Below, piece after piece: positions 1 through 8,838 of a stretch of DNA of 64,000 nucleotides. The stretch's first letter is position 1. The number at the start of each line of letters is the position of its first letter. The position numbers and the translations under genes are program-made. Under the pieces are notes generated by a model that worked only from the letters and a program-made list of their open reading frames with translations, had not been told where the DNA came from and made no database searches. The stretch covers positions 169,740 to 233,739 of the forward strand of contig NZ_JAFBES010000002.1 of the NCBI RefSeq assembly GCF_016908875.1, read 5' to 3'. The stretch is from Bacillus ectoiniformans. GTDB taxonomy: Bacteria > Bacillota > Bacilli > Bacillales > Domibacillaceae.

Positions 1-113
1 ATAGACGGGAACACACTGATAATTAACAGCAAATAAACAGCTGCCCCTGTCCCATAGCTCCACATGCCTTTCGCATGAATCTTCAGCATCTTTTTATATA
101 ATGGCAGATTCAT
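1..113 (-). CDS. ABC-2 type exporter permease, N-terminus only (cut by window edge)
   Basis: The reading frame starts with ATG at 113 and runs leftward off the window. Its ATG overlaps the TGA of the ATP-binding gene (ATGA), so the two are translationally coupled. The visible 37 residues begin MNLPLYKKMLKIHAKGMW, a short basic amphipathic stretch followed by the start of a hydrophobic segment. This is how permeases paired with this type of ATPase usually begin. The permease role is inferred from position and hydrophobicity; too little is present to name a family. Confidence 0.7.
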   Translation of the reverse strand, partial: MNLPLYKKMLKIHAKGMWSYGTGAAVYLLLIISVFPS

Positions 114-994
114 CGTTCATCCCCTTTTCTGTCGTAGAAATTCATAAAGACGTCCTCTAATTTTTGAGCATGAACATCCAAGCTTTTCACGCGGCATTGG
201 GAAAGTTCCTGAATCAGCTGATCAAAATTTCCTTTAACGGTGACTCTTACGCGATTCGGTCCAATAGCTTCTCCATTGAAGGCAGAGACAAGATGCTCTG
301 TTTGAAGCTGATCTTCTACTGTCACTTCCACTATTTTCTGCTGATAGGACTGCCATTCGGACACTTGTTTAGATGACACGATATAGCCATCCTTAATGAT
401 CGCCGCTCTGTCGCATGTTCTCTCAATCTCCTGAAAGCTATGGGAAGAAAACAAGAATGTCGCACCTCGCTTTTTTTCTTCGAGTACAAGGTCAATAAAC
501 ACCTGCTGCATTAATGGATCAAGTCCTGACGTCGGTTCATCCAGAATAATGACGGATGGACGGTGCATAAACGCAGCAGTTATAGCCACTTTCTGCTTCA
601 TTCCTTTTGACATTTTGCGAATGGGCACAGTGACATCAAACTGAAGCCGTTCGATTAATTCTTTTTCATAAGAACGGTCCTTCAATCCCCTCATTTCTGC
701 CATGAGATGTAAAAATTCTCGTCCGTTCATTCCTTCTATAAATGCAATCTCCCCCGGCAAATAACCTACTGACTTCTGAATATCAGCCGCATTTGTCCAG
801 CAATCTAGACCATTAATTGTCGCAGTGCCTTGATCCGGCTTCATAAACCCCATTAACATTCGAATTGTTGTGGATTTCCCCGCCCCATTCGGTCCGAGAA
901 AACCGAATACTTCACCCTCGCTGATCGTAAATGACACATCAAAAATCCCTTTTCCATTTGGAAATTGTTTAGTTAAACCATTTAATTCAATCAT
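110..994 (-). CDS. ABC exporter ATP-binding protein
   Basis: A 294-aa nucleotide-binding subunit that should energise the membrane protein encoded just downstream. Visible motifs are Walker A GPNGAGKST (about residue 39), the signature KMSKGMKQK in place of LSGGQ, Walker B ILDEPTSGLDP and an H-loop SSHS. Length, signature variant and a C-terminal extension of about 80 residues fit ABC-2 type drug, antibiotic or unknown-solute exporters. I chose the ATG at 994 because GGAGGTGATC lies 8-12 bases upstream; an in-frame start 15 bases earlier has no such site. A TetR-type regulator is divergently encoded and probably controls the pair. The substrate cannot be inferred. Confidence 0.9.
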   Translation of the reverse strand: MIELNGLTKQFPNGKGIFDVSFTISEGEVFGFLGPNGAGKSTTIRMLMGFMKPDQGTATINGLDCWTNAADIQKSVGYLPGEIAFIEGMNGREFLHLMAEMRGLKDRSYEKELIERLQFDVTVPIRKMSKGMKQKVAITAAFMHRPSVIILDEPTSGLDPLMQQVFIDLVLEEKKRGATFLFSSHSFQEIERTCDRAAIIKDGYIVSSKQVSEWQSYQQKIVEVTVEDQLQTEHLVSAFNGEAIGPNRVRVTVKGNFDQLIQELSQCRVKSLDVHAQKLEDVFMNFYDRKGDER

Positions 995-1050
995 GCCGAT
1001 CACCTCCACGGTAAAGTTTTGAAATTTAAGTTAAACAATATTTCATTTTT

Positions 1051-1079
1051 ATTGTATGACATCCCTCTAAAAACCGCAA
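1051..1079 (-). promoter_or_regulatory. Promoter of the ABC exporter operon
   Basis: On the minus strand TTGCGG (1074-1079) and TACAAT (1051-1056) are 17 bases apart, a good sigma-A match 57 bases from the ATP-binding gene start. It shares the 160-base divergent region with the TetR promoter, so one bound repressor could control both. No clear TetR operator palindrome was identified. Confidence 0.5.
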
Positions 1080-1099
1080 CATAATTTTGAACTTTATAT

Positions 1100-1127
1100 T
1101 TGCCTTTATTTCAAAAAATGACATAAT
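1100..1127 (+). promoter_or_regulatory. Promoter of the TetR regulator gene
   Basis: TTGCCT (1100-1105), a 16-base spacer and CATAAT (1122-1127) form a moderate sigma-A match 31 bases upstream of the TetR start. Seen in sequence; function is inferred. Confidence 0.45.
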
Positions 1128-1157
1128 AGAAGAAGGAAATTGGGAGAGGTGAGGAAA

Positions 1158-1760
1158 ATGGATGGGTTCCAGAAAAGAACGGAAGCAAAGAAAAAACTAA
1201 TAAAAACAGCAGCTTTTTCCCTCTTGCAAACAAGTGAAGCCAAGTCGATAAAAGTCAGTGACATAGCGAAAGAAGCTGGCGTGTCGCAGGTCTCTATATA
1301 TAACTATTTTGCCAATAAAGACAACTTAATAAGAGAAGTGATGAAAGATTACCTCAATGATCAAGTCAAACAAACAAAAGCGGTGTTTGAAGGAGAATGG
1401 CCATTAAAAGAAAAAATTGAATTCATGGTGTTTCAAAAGAAATCTTCTTTTCAAGAAATTCCCCCCTCTGTTTTTCAATCTCTGCTTTTAGAAGATGAGG
1501 AGTTAAAACAGCATACAGATCAATTGTATATCAATGAAGTCCTGCCTTTCTTTACGAAAATGATCCAAAAAGCGCAAGAAAAAAAGGAAATCAACCCTCA
1601 TGTGTCGATTTCCTCGATATTATTTTATCTTGGGGCTTTCAAAGAAGCAGGAGAAAAGCTGCAGTACGGTCAACTAAGTTTAGCTGAGACAGAACAGTTA
1701 ACTGAAGAATTAGTGCAGCTGTTTTTCTATGGTTTAGCTGTTCCTCCTACCTCGGAATAG
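1158..1760 (+). CDS. TetR/AcrR family transcriptional regulator
   Basis: A 200-aa one-component repressor. The N-terminal helix-turn-helix is clear (VSDIAKEAGVSQVSIYNYF, about residues 33-51, with the typical YNYFANKDNL turn). The C-terminal ligand-binding half is divergent, as usual. I chose the ATG at 1158 because GGGAGAGGTGAGG ends 3 bases before it; a TTG 18 bases earlier lacks a site. It is transcribed away from the ABC exporter, the standard layout for a regulator of an efflux pump. Its 3' end overlaps the convergent carotenoid desaturase by 14 bases. The inducer is unknown. Confidence 0.88.
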   Translation: MDGFQKRTEAKKKLIKTAAFSLLQTSEAKSIKVSDIAKEAGVSQVSIYNYFANKDNLIREVMKDYLNDQVKQTKAVFEGEWPLKEKIEFMVFQKKSSFQEIPPSVFQSLLLEDEELKQHTDQLYINEVLPFFTKMIQKAQEKKEINPHVSISSILFYLGAFKEAGEKLQYGQLSLAETEQLTEELVQLFFYGLAVPPTSE

Positions 1761-3195
1761 GTGTCATCATTCCGCTGATCGTGACCATTGGACTGCCGCC
1801 TCCGGGATGTGTGGTGCCGCCAACATAGTGGATATTTTGGATATCTGGGTGAGCATTCATCGGTCGTAAAAACGAATTTCTCATGCTATGAGAGGAGATC
1901 CCGTACAGAGCACCTTTATATGCGGAAAATCGGCTCGTAATATCTGTTGGCGTAACGATTTTTTCCGCGACGATCTTTGACGAAAGGTCGAGTCCGAAGT
2001 TTGCCAGTTTCTTATAGACCACTTCTTTATACGCTTTTGCTTCCTCCTGTGACATTGGCCTTGCCGGGGCATTGACTAATATAAAAGCATTGCTTCCCTT
2101 TGTCACATCAGGATCCGTTGAGGCGCTATGGCTAATGTAGATAGTTGGATCTTTGGGCATTTGCTTCTTCTTGAATAACTGCTCAAACTCTTCCTGATAA
2201 TTCTCAGTAAAGTAGACTTGATGATGCACAAGATTAGGGTTTCTTTCTTTTAATCCTGCCATTATGACATAAGCCGAAATGGAGGGCTCATAGTTATCTA
2301 GCTTTTTATTCGGGTAAGCCGGCCGATCTTCTTCGACGATCAGCTGCCGTGTAGCCGTAATAAAGTCTCCATTCACCACTATAAAATCCGCTGCAGCTTT
2401 TTCTCCAGATAATAATTCAACCCCAACGGCTTTTTTATCTTTCACGATTATTTTTTTCACTCTTTGATTTAAGTGCAGCTCACCCCCAAGTTCCTTAAAA
2501 GCACGAGCAAATCCTGCGGCTATCTTCGTATTGCCGCCTTTTACATAATACACGCCTTCATTCATTTCTAAATGGCCAATTAACGCAAAGGTAGCTGGAC
2601 ACTTATATGGAGATGAACCGATATACGTCGCATAGCGATTAAATGTTTGTAAAACATGAGGGTGACTGAAAAAGCGGCGGTGAAAATGATCCATCTGCTC
2701 AAACGGCCTGACTTTGACTAATGCTTTCGCAAGACCGGGAGAAAGATAGTCTTTCCATGAAGTAAAGTTTCGATAGAAAAATTGATCTTCCGCCAAATGA
2801 TAGAGCCTTTTCACTTCATTTAAATAAGAATGATAGTGGTCCGCTGCGAAAGGATCGACCTTCTCCAGCTGTTTCGTCATAACCTCTGCATTAGCTGATT
2901 GCCACAAAACTGATCCATCATGAAAATAATTCTTCGTGTGATCAGTCAGCTTTTCAAATTCGAAGTACTTCTCTGGAGCGAAACCGGCAGACGACAATAC
3001 ACGGTTAAACACATGCGGCATAGTCATCGTATTAGGTCCGAAATCAAACGTATATCCCGCTTCTTCTACCTTCATCATTTTCCCGCCTGCATGGCTGTTT
3101 TCATCAAATATTTTCACTTTTACTCCATTCGCCGCAAGCTTAATCCCGGCAGCGAGCCCTCCAAGCCCGGCACCAATTACAATCGCTTCCTTCAT
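1747..3195 (-). CDS. CrtN/CrtP-type carotenoid desaturase/oxidase
   Basis: A 482-aa FAD-dependent phytoene-desaturase-family enzyme. It has an N-terminal Rossmann motif VIGAGLGGLAAG, then E/D and AGG about 20 residues on, and the family C-terminal signature YVGGTTHPGGGSPMVTISG that contacts FAD and substrate. In Bacillota such enzymes desaturate diapophytoene (CrtN) or oxidise diaponeurosporene (CrtP/CrtNb); sequence alone does not decide which. The ATG at 3195 overlaps the TGA of the glycosyltransferase, making it the last gene of a coupled four-gene operon. A GTG 21 bases earlier is possible. Association with glycosyl- and acyltransferases favours a staphyloxanthin-like glycosylated, acylated carotenoid. 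Confidence 0.85.
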   Translation of the reverse strand: MKEAIVIGAGLGGLAAGIKLAANGVKVKIFDENSHAGGKMMKVEEAGYTFDFGPNTMTMPHVFNRVLSSAGFAPEKYFEFEKLTDHTKNYFHDGSVLWQSANAEVMTKQLEKVDPFAADHYHSYLNEVKRLYHLAEDQFFYRNFTSWKDYLSPGLAKALVKVRPFEQMDHFHRRFFSHPHVLQTFNRYATYIGSSPYKCPATFALIGHLEMNEGVYYVKGGNTKIAAGFARAFKELGGELHLNQRVKKIIVKDKKAVGVELLSGEKAAADFIVVNGDFITATRQLIVEEDRPAYPNKKLDNYEPSISAYVIMAGLKERNPNLVHHQVYFTENYQEEFEQLFKKKQMPKDPTIYISHSASTDPDVTKGSNAFILVNAPARPMSQEEAKAYKEVVYKKLANFGLDLSSKIVAEKIVTPTDITSRFSAYKGALYGISSHSMRNSFLRPMNAHPDIQNIHYVGGTTHPGGGSPMVTISGMMTPIPR

Positions 3196-4289
3196 ACATA
3201 TTTCCTGCCCTTCCACTCATAGCCCTTACCTGTATGGCTTTGTTTCATAGATGCAAACATGAGGATTATTAAAGCTGCAGCTGAAAATGGCATATAAATA
3301 AAGTGCCATTTCGATTGGTTGCTCGCAGCATCCACAGCAAACACTTGTAGATAAGTGATGACCAACGGGGCTAGATACAGCCAGTCATGCAGCGCCAAAC
3401 CTGCTATCGCCAGAATAAATGGCAGGACGTAAAAGCTGAAATAAAAAACAGCTGCAGCTGCTGCCATAAGCGGAGATCTGCCTAGCCCCGCATATATATT
3501 TTTTAAAAACCCTTTCCATACTTCCTCATTCGTTTCATACATATAGCACGCAACAGACGGCGAAATATTAGTAAGAGTGACCCTTTTCCCGCTCTTTTTC
3601 ATTTCACGGGCAATATGGATATCCTCCACTAAGGAGTCCTTCACCTTCTGATGCCCACCCATGTGTCTATAAGCCTTGCATTCAAAAAACATAAATCCTC
3701 CGTGAGCGGCTGTAGACGCTGGAAATAGAGTATAGTTAGCGACTAACACGGGCAAGTGAAAGAAGACAATAAAGGTTTGCAGGGGGACAAGTAGTTTCGC
3801 TAGCCACGTGTGAACTGGAAAATGGGCAAACCCTGTCACTAAACCGGACTGATGCCTTTTCATGACGAATAATGCCTGTTGAATGGTGTTGGGCTTGATT
3901 CTTACATCGGCATCAAGAAATAGAAGATAGTCTCCATTCGCTGCCTCGCTTAGCTGATCACAAGCATGAACTTTTCCCACCCAGTCTTTCGGAAGCGGCC
4001 GACCTTGGATCACTGTAAATCTTGAATCCGATTCTGTATATTTTTTTAAAAGCGCGGGTGTTTGATCATTTGACTGATCGTCTATAATGATGCATTCCCA
4101 GTGAGGGTAAGTCAGTGCCTGAATTGACTCTATGCAATCTTTAACATTGCGTTCTTCGTTCCTCATTGGAATCAGTATGGACACTCTTCCGTCTGCTTCT
4201 TGATTTTGATCTTTTAATCGAGGCATAGATAGTATATTTAAAATGGTCCCCAACAGAAAAGTACATAATATTATTATGTAAACTGTCAT
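3192..4289 (-). CDS. GT2 family glycosyltransferase, carotenoid-type (CrtQ-like)
   Basis: A 365-aa membrane-anchored family 2 glycosyltransferase. One N-terminal transmembrane helix is followed by the GT-A fold (VSILIPMRNEERNV, DDQSNDQT), a metal-binding DADV motif, a VEDIH motif that likely carries the catalytic acid, and three or four C-terminal transmembrane segments. This architecture matches CrtQ of staphyloxanthin synthesis. The ATG at 4289 overlaps the preceding TGA and has GGGAGGGATCAA directly upstream; a longer frame reaching 4325 lies inside the acyltransferase gene. Operon context supports transfer of a sugar to a carotenoid carboxylate or hydroxyl at the membrane. Confidence 0.82.
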   Translation of the reverse strand: MTVYIIILCTFLLGTILNILSMPRLKDQNQEADGRVSILIPMRNEERNVKDCIESIQALTYPHWECIIIDDQSNDQTPALLKKYTESDSRFTVIQGRPLPKDWVGKVHACDQLSEAANGDYLLFLDADVRIKPNTIQQALFVMKRHQSGLVTGFAHFPVHTWLAKLLVPLQTFIVFFHLPVLVANYTLFPASTAAHGGFMFFECKAYRHMGGHQKVKDSLVEDIHIAREMKKSGKRVTLTNISPSVACYMYETNEEVWKGFLKNIYAGLGRSPLMAAAAAVFYFSFYVLPFILAIAGLALHDWLYLAPLVITYLQVFAVDAASNQSKWHFIYMPFSAAALIILMFASMKQSHTGKGYEWKGRKYV

Positions 4290-5005
4290 TTGATCCCTCC
4301 CAACTGTTTCCACCACTGTAGCCACTCACTGATCGTCTTTCTGCCATTGACGAGGATTCGATAATGAGATCGCTCTCCCTCCATGGCATGTTCTCTCACT
4401 TCATCCACTAATCTTTCCAGACGATCGGCTAATTCTTCCGTTATTTGGTTCTTCTCTTTGTGCGCCAATTTCTCTCCGTTAACCGCTGTTCCGATTTTAA
4501 TAAACAGCTCCGGTTTTTGATCATGCATAAAGGTATAATAAAAAGCGATGGGATAAACCTCTATACCCGGCTGCTTATCTATTAAATAGGCTGGACCATT
4601 CATAAAATGAAACGGGCGTTTCTCTAAATGTTCTTCCTTCCCTTGAGGAAAAATCCAAATACTCTTTTCTTCTTTTATTAACTCGATCGCATATTTCAAT
4701 GAGGCAAGCAGCTTTTTAGGTGAATCTGATACGGGAAAAGCACCGATCTTGCCGAAAAAGGGAAATTGCTTAAGTCCATCCTCGCTCATCATGCTATAGC
4801 TGTCTTGCTTCGTGACGGCTTCATTTAAATAAAAGATGACCAGTCCATCCCACCAGTTTGAATGATTGGGTAGAAAAAGTTTGCTACCTTTTGTGCTGCT
4901 CCATGCCTGATCATTGATATGCACCCGGTAAAAATGTTTTTTCAGCAAGAATTTTACGTACGGACGGAAGAAGCGGATGAAGAAAGCATTTTTTCTCGAC
5001 TTCAT
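4286..5005 (-). CDS. PlsC-like acyltransferase of the carotenoid operon
   Basis: A 239-aa acyltransferase of the lysophosphatidate-acyltransferase superfamily. The catalytic HX4D box is NHSNWWD (about residues 46-52) and the glycerol-binding-type motif is IFPQGKEEH. Placed between the carotenoid membrane protein and the glycosyltransferase, it probably adds a fatty acid to a glycosylated carotenoid instead of making phosphatidate; a second, more typical PlsC is encoded at 31.4-32.1 kb. I chose the ATG at 5005 because it overlaps the upstream stop as ATGA and has GGAGG 10 bases before it. It is not related in sequence to S. aureus CrtO, so any acyl-carotenoid role is inferred from context. Confidence 0.75.
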   Translation of the reverse strand: MKSRKNAFFIRFFRPYVKFLLKKHFYRVHINDQAWSSTKGSKLFLPNHSNWWDGLVIFYLNEAVTKQDSYSMMSEDGLKQFPFFGKIGAFPVSDSPKKLLASLKYAIELIKEEKSIWIFPQGKEEHLEKRPFHFMNGPAYLIDKQPGIEVYPIAFYYTFMHDQKPELFIKIGTAVNGEKLAHKEKNQITEELADRLERLVDEVREHAMEGERSHYRILVNGRKTISEWLQWWKQLGGIK

Positions 5006-5754
5006 GACATAAGCCTCCATTTTAATAACAGGGTGCCAATCAAAAAGCTCAGCGTAATCATCACTGCCAGATACAACTGTCCGGCCCAGGCTGTGACGAT
5101 AAACATAAAGATGACAAGAAAGTATAGCTGTTTCATTTTCTTATCAAGTGCCATTTCTTTCTTAATCGGCCTGATTCGAATAAGCAGTAATATGAGCGTA
5201 TGAATGACAAATGCGGTCATAAACCAGCCAGCAAAATTTTTAAATGGAATATCGTAATACAAGCCTCCACCCTCCCATATCCAATACTGCTTCAGTACAA
5301 AGGCGACTGGATCGATAATTAAATCCATTGAAACCGCCAGGAGGGATGCAATGAAAGGATAATAGATGATTCTCCTGCCGAGAGATGCGGGGGCAGAAAG
5401 TGTGATGGCAAGACCAGTCGCGATCACCATGATCCACGCGAATCCAATCGTAAAAGGCACCCCAAAAAGCTGTAGACCAAAGTCTTTTTCATAATAATAA
5501 TGGCCAAATATTAAACCATACTTTACACCGAGAGATTCAGCAAACATTGTGCCAATGATAATAAAGATTGAAAGGATACTTCCCAGCCTCTTGCCGAATA
5601 AACGAACAAAGTACATGATAGCCAAGCTGCCCGCAGCGTATAAAAAGACAGCATTTGCCCACTCCAGCCATGGCGGCAGAAGATCGAACGCCACGAGAAT
5701 GACGCCGCACACATACCAAACAAGAAAAAATCTCCATATGTGTTTTTCAGCCAT
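5002..5754 (-). CDS. Carotenoid biosynthesis membrane protein (CruF-like, DUF422)
   Basis: A 250-aa polytopic membrane protein with about seven hydrophobic segments. Features of the COG2324/CruF group are visible: ESLGVKYGLIFGHYYYE and LIIDPVAFVLKQYWIWEGG. Characterised CruF proteins are carotenoid 1',2'-hydratases; in Bacillota the family is called only carotenoid biosynthesis protein. It is the first gene of the operon, with AGGAGGTG just before its ATG and a sigma-A promoter upstream. I infer a role in modifying the C30 end group before glycosylation and acylation by the downstream products. Confidence 0.78.
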   Translation of the reverse strand: MAEKHIWRFFLVWYVCGVILVAFDLLPPWLEWANAVFLYAAGSLAIMYFVRLFGKRLGSILSIFIIIGTMFAESLGVKYGLIFGHYYYEKDFGLQLFGVPFTIGFAWIMVIATGLAITLSAPASLGRRIIYYPFIASLLAVSMDLIIDPVAFVLKQYWIWEGGGLYYDIPFKNFAGWFMTAFVIHTLILLLIRIRPIKKEMALDKKMKQLYFLVIFMFIVTAWAGQLYLAVMITLSFLIGTLLLKWRLMS

Positions 5755-5777
5755 CTTTTCACCTCCTGATGGTACAA

Positions 5778-5807
5778 ATTATAAAGTCTTCTTTACAGGA
5801 TGAACAA
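5778..5807 (-). promoter_or_regulatory. Promoter of the carotenoid operon
   Basis: Minus-strand TTGTTC (5802-5807) and TATAAT (5778-5783) are separated by 18 bases, 24 bases upstream of the first carotenoid gene start. The -10 is perfect and the -35 moderate. No sigma-B-like GTTTAA/GGGTAT pair was seen. Confidence 0.55.
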
Positions 5808-5902
5808 TTTAAGTGTTTTCTTAACTCTTCTGACCCTCTTTCAGCTTCAAAAATATGTTATAATTCTTTCATTCTGCAAAAATGCGAAAAAGGAGGCTCA
5901 GC

Positions 5903-7255
5903 ATGAGACAAACTTTTCTGCTAAGTGAAAAGATGAAACAATTTATCTATATATTGCTTCCTATTCTTGTCACTCAAATTGGCATGTTTTCCATGAATTT
6001 ATTCGATACGATGATGTCCGGGCATTTTTCTGCTGACGATTTAGCCGGAGTGGCCATCGGCGCCTCATTGTGGGTTCCCGTCTTTACGGGTCTCGGAGGA
6101 ATCTTATTATCTATCACGCCGATTGTGGCTCAGCTGATCGGTGCCGAAAGAAAAAAAGAAGTTCCCCATTCCGTCTTGCAAGGGGTATACGCGGCTATCG
6201 CTTTATCTCTCACCGTATTTATCATTGGGTATTTCACGCTTGATCTAATCTTAGACCGCATGACGCTTGAAGAAAATGTAAGACGCATTGCAAGAGAATA
6301 TGTAATCGCTCTTTCTTTCGGGATTATCCCACTCTTCGTTTCAATGGTGTTTCGCTGCTTCATTGATGCACTTGGTATGACACGGACATCGATGATCATT
6401 ACGTTAATCGCTCTTCCGCTGAATGTATTATTCAATTATGTGCTCATATTTGGCAAATGGGGATTTCCTGCCCTTGGGGGTGTGGGATCAGGCTATGCTT
6501 CAGCCATCACTTATTGGCTCATTGCTTTCTTAGGCGCATGGATCATTCACCGGCATCAGCCCTTTAATGAATACCGTATTTTTAAGAAGTTCCCGGCGGT
6601 TTCACTCATTGAATGGAAAAATATTTTTCAAATTGGGGTGCCGATTGGATTGTCTATCTTCTTTGAAACAAGTATCTTCTCAGCTGTTACATTGTTTATG
6701 AGCAATTACAGCACACATGTGATTGCGGCCCATCAAATTGCCATTAGTTTCGCTTCACTTATTTACATGATTCCGTTGAGTATTTCTATGAGCCTGACGA
6801 TATTGGTTGGATTTGAAGTGGGTGCTAAACGATTGAAGGATGCCAAAGCATACAGCTGGCTTGGAGTGGCAACGGCTGCAAGTATTTCAGTGGTCTGTAC
6901 CATTCTTTTGTTTCTATTTCGGGAACATGTCGCAGGTTTATATACGAAAAACGCTGAGGTTATTGAACTGACTACTCATTTTCTTCTGTTCGCTGCCATA
7001 TTTCAGCTGTCGGATGCCATTCAAGCTCCTGTACAAGGTGCTTTACGAGGGTATAAAGATGTCAATATTACATTCGTTATGACCATGATCAGTTATTGGG
7101 TTATTGGATTGCCGCTTGGCTATTATTTAGCTAATTATACAGAGTTTGAAGCCTTTGGTTACTGGATCGGACTGATTTCGGGCTTAACAGCTGGGGCAAT
7201 CACACTATCTTGGCGCCTGTTAAGAATTCAAAAACAAAAAGAAGTTTCTTATTAA
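5903..7255 (+). CDS. MATE family multidrug efflux transporter (NorM-like)
   Basis: A 450-aa, 12-transmembrane-helix exporter of the multidrug and toxin extrusion family, with two homologous halves (VTQIGMFSMNLFDTMMSGHF in the first, GVPIGLSIFFETSIFSAVTL in the second). NorM-type members use a Na+ or H+ gradient to expel cationic drugs. I chose the ATG at 5903 because AAGGAGGCT precedes it by 5 bases; the frame is open 21 bases further but without a site. A TATAAT lies at 5859-5864, with no convincing -35. It is a single gene, closed by a bidirectional terminator shared with the convergent K+ transporter gene. Confidence 0.9.
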   Translation: MRQTFLLSEKMKQFIYILLPILVTQIGMFSMNLFDTMMSGHFSADDLAGVAIGASLWVPVFTGLGGILLSITPIVAQLIGAERKKEVPHSVLQGVYAAIALSLTVFIIGYFTLDLILDRMTLEENVRRIAREYVIALSFGIIPLFVSMVFRCFIDALGMTRTSMIITLIALPLNVLFNYVLIFGKWGFPALGGVGSGYASAITYWLIAFLGAWIIHRHQPFNEYRIFKKFPAVSLIEWKNIFQIGVPIGLSIFFETSIFSAVTLFMSNYSTHVIAAHQIAISFASLIYMIPLSISMSLTILVGFEVGAKRLKDAKAYSWLGVATAASISVVCTILLFLFREHVAGLYTKNAEVIELTTHFLLFAAIFQLSDAIQAPVQGALRGYKDVNITFVMTMISYWVIGLPLGYYLANYTEFEAFGYWIGLISGLTAGAITLSWRLLRIQKQKEVSY

Positions 7256-7257
7256 AT

Positions 7258-7304
7258 AAAAAAGGTGAGTTCCATCAGCTTCAGCTAACGGACTCACCTT
7301 TTTT
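7258..7304. terminator. Bidirectional terminator between MATE and Ktr genes
   Basis: Inverted arms AAGGTGAGT (7262-7270) and ACTCACCTT (7292-7300) flank a 21-base loop, with A-runs on the left and T-runs on the right, so it can act in both directions for the convergent genes. Confidence 0.85.
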
Positions 7305-7307
7305 CTG

Positions 7308-8624
7308 TTATCCAGTCAGTATATCTTCATTCGGATAGCGATATTTACAATCTTCCTGTCTTGCCAGCATATAAACGAGAGAGAGCGGCCCGAGTTTGCC
7401 AATGATCATCATCACGATAATGATCAGCTTACCAATGATTGATAGCTTAGCGGTAATTCCCATCGATAATCCGACTGTGCCAAATGCTGACACCACTTCA
7501 AACATGACGGGTAAAAAAGGAAGTGGTTCAGTCACATTTAAAACTAAAATGCCTGCTGCAACTGTAAATGTACTAATCATTGTAATTGCCAATACCCTAA
7601 GCACATTTTCCTGATGTATCGTCCGCTGATGCAGATGAATATTCTTTCTTCCTCTTATATAAGTCAGCATAGCTACAAGCATAACGACAAACGTGGTAAG
7701 TTTGATCCCTCCGGCTGTTGACCCGCTTCCGCCTCCGATAAACATTAGAATCATAAATAAAAAGGCGGTTGAGTTTTCTAACCCGCTGATATCAATAGAA
7801 TTAAATCCTGCGGTTCTCGTTGTTACTGCTTGAAATAAGGAAGCCCAAGTCTGATCTATACCTGAGAGCATTCCAATGGTTTTAGGGTTCATTTGTTCAA
7901 AACCGAAGAACAATATGGCCGCGATCACATTAATGAAGATCGTTGCTTGAATCATTACCTTTGTATGAAGCGAAAATGCACGCCATTTCCGCTTTTGCCA
8001 CACTTCCACTATGACCGTAAAACCAATTCCGCCTAAGATAATTAACGACATGATGGTGAGATTGATGACTGGACTTCCTACAAATTGGCTTAAGCCATCG
8101 GACCATAAAGCAAACCCCGCATTATTAAAAGCAGAAACAGAGTGAAAAAAGCTGTAGAACAAGCCATCTGACACACCATATTTAGGAATCCATTCTATTG
8201 CAAGCAGCACCATCGCAACGACTTCAATCAGTATGGAAAATAAAAATAAATATTTAACTAAACGGATCACTCCGCCAACATGCACCTGATTCAATGCCTG
8301 CTTCATGATTAGCCTTTGCTTCAACCCAATTTTTTTGCGAAGCATCACAAAAAGGAGCATAGCGAAAGACATAATACCCAGTCCCCCGACTTGAATCAAA
8401 ACCATAATAACGATTTGCCCGAATCTAGTAAAATGAGTGCCTGTATCCACCACCCCAAGCCCTGTGACCGTCATGGCAGATGCAGAAGTAAACAATGAAT
8501 CAATCCAGCGAATCGGTTCATTGTTAGAGATCGGCAGCTTTAATAAAATAGCTCCCAATATAATAAATGTCCCATAGACTACTGAGAGCAGCAAAGAGGG
8601 AGACATTCTGATTTTAAGCATCAT
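7308..8624 (-). CDS. Potassium uptake channel subunit, KtrB/KtrD (TrkH) family
   Basis: A 438-aa K+-translocating subunit with the four membrane-pore-membrane repeats of the Trk/Ktr/HKT superfamily. Pore-loop segments include SASAMTVTGLGVVDTG, SVSAFNNAGFALW, TTRTAGFNSID and SAFGTVGLSMGI, whose glycines line the selectivity filter. Length matches B. subtilis KtrB/KtrD (about 445-450 aa). No RCK subunit (KtrA/KtrC) is adjacent, as for ktrD. Control by a c-di-AMP riboswitch in its leader supports the K+ role, because c-di-AMP lowers K+ import. ATG at 8624 follows AAGAAGGAATGA; a second ATG is 3 bases later. KtrB and KtrD cannot be told apart here. Confidence 0.88.
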   Translation of the reverse strand: MMLKIRMSPSLLLSVVYGTFIILGAILLKLPISNNEPIRWIDSLFTSASAMTVTGLGVVDTGTHFTRFGQIVIMVLIQVGGLGIMSFAMLLFVMLRKKIGLKQRLIMKQALNQVHVGGVIRLVKYLFLFSILIEVVAMVLLAIEWIPKYGVSDGLFYSFFHSVSAFNNAGFALWSDGLSQFVGSPVINLTIMSLIILGGIGFTVIVEVWQKRKWRAFSLHTKVMIQATIFINVIAAILFFGFEQMNPKTIGMLSGIDQTWASLFQAVTTRTAGFNSIDISGLENSTAFLFMILMFIGGGSGSTAGGIKLTTFVVMLVAMLTYIRGRKNIHLHQRTIHQENVLRVLAITMISTFTVAAGILVLNVTEPLPFLPVMFEVVSAFGTVGLSMGITAKLSIIGKLIIIVMMIIGKLGPLSLVYMLARQEDCKYRYPNEDILTG

Positions 8625-8642
8625 TCATTCCTTCTTTTCTAT

Positions 8643-8815
8643 AAAAAATGGGTATGCTAAATAACCATCGGCCTCTGCCCATGGTTACAGAAGCCTTCCT
8701 TCATGCTTACGAGGTTAGCTGTCGGGTTCAGGCTAGGAAGGTAGCCTGGTCGTTTGACTTCACCCCTGCAGTTTCCTGCGTTGGTTCCCCCGCTCCGAGC
8801 GGATTAAGCATTATG
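8643..8815 (-). promoter_or_regulatory. c-di-AMP riboswitch (ydaO/yuaA class) with leader terminator
   Basis: The minus strand shows the conserved blocks in order: GCTTAATCCGCTCGGAGCGG, GGGGAACC, GGGGTGAAGTC, a stem CTAGCCTGAACCCGACAGCTAACCTCG shown here only by position (8711-8738), and GGAAGG. This is the ydaO class, which binds c-di-AMP and turns downstream K+ genes off. After it, ATGGGC (8677-8682) can pair with GC..CCCAT (8648-8657) before six T's, forming a terminator. TAACCAT (8662-8668) can instead pair with ATGGTTA (8681-8687), a competing fold. It lies between the promoter and the Ktr gene, 20 bases from the start codon. Confidence 0.92.
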
Positions 8816-8838
8816 AATGAGTATTCTAGAATGATCCT

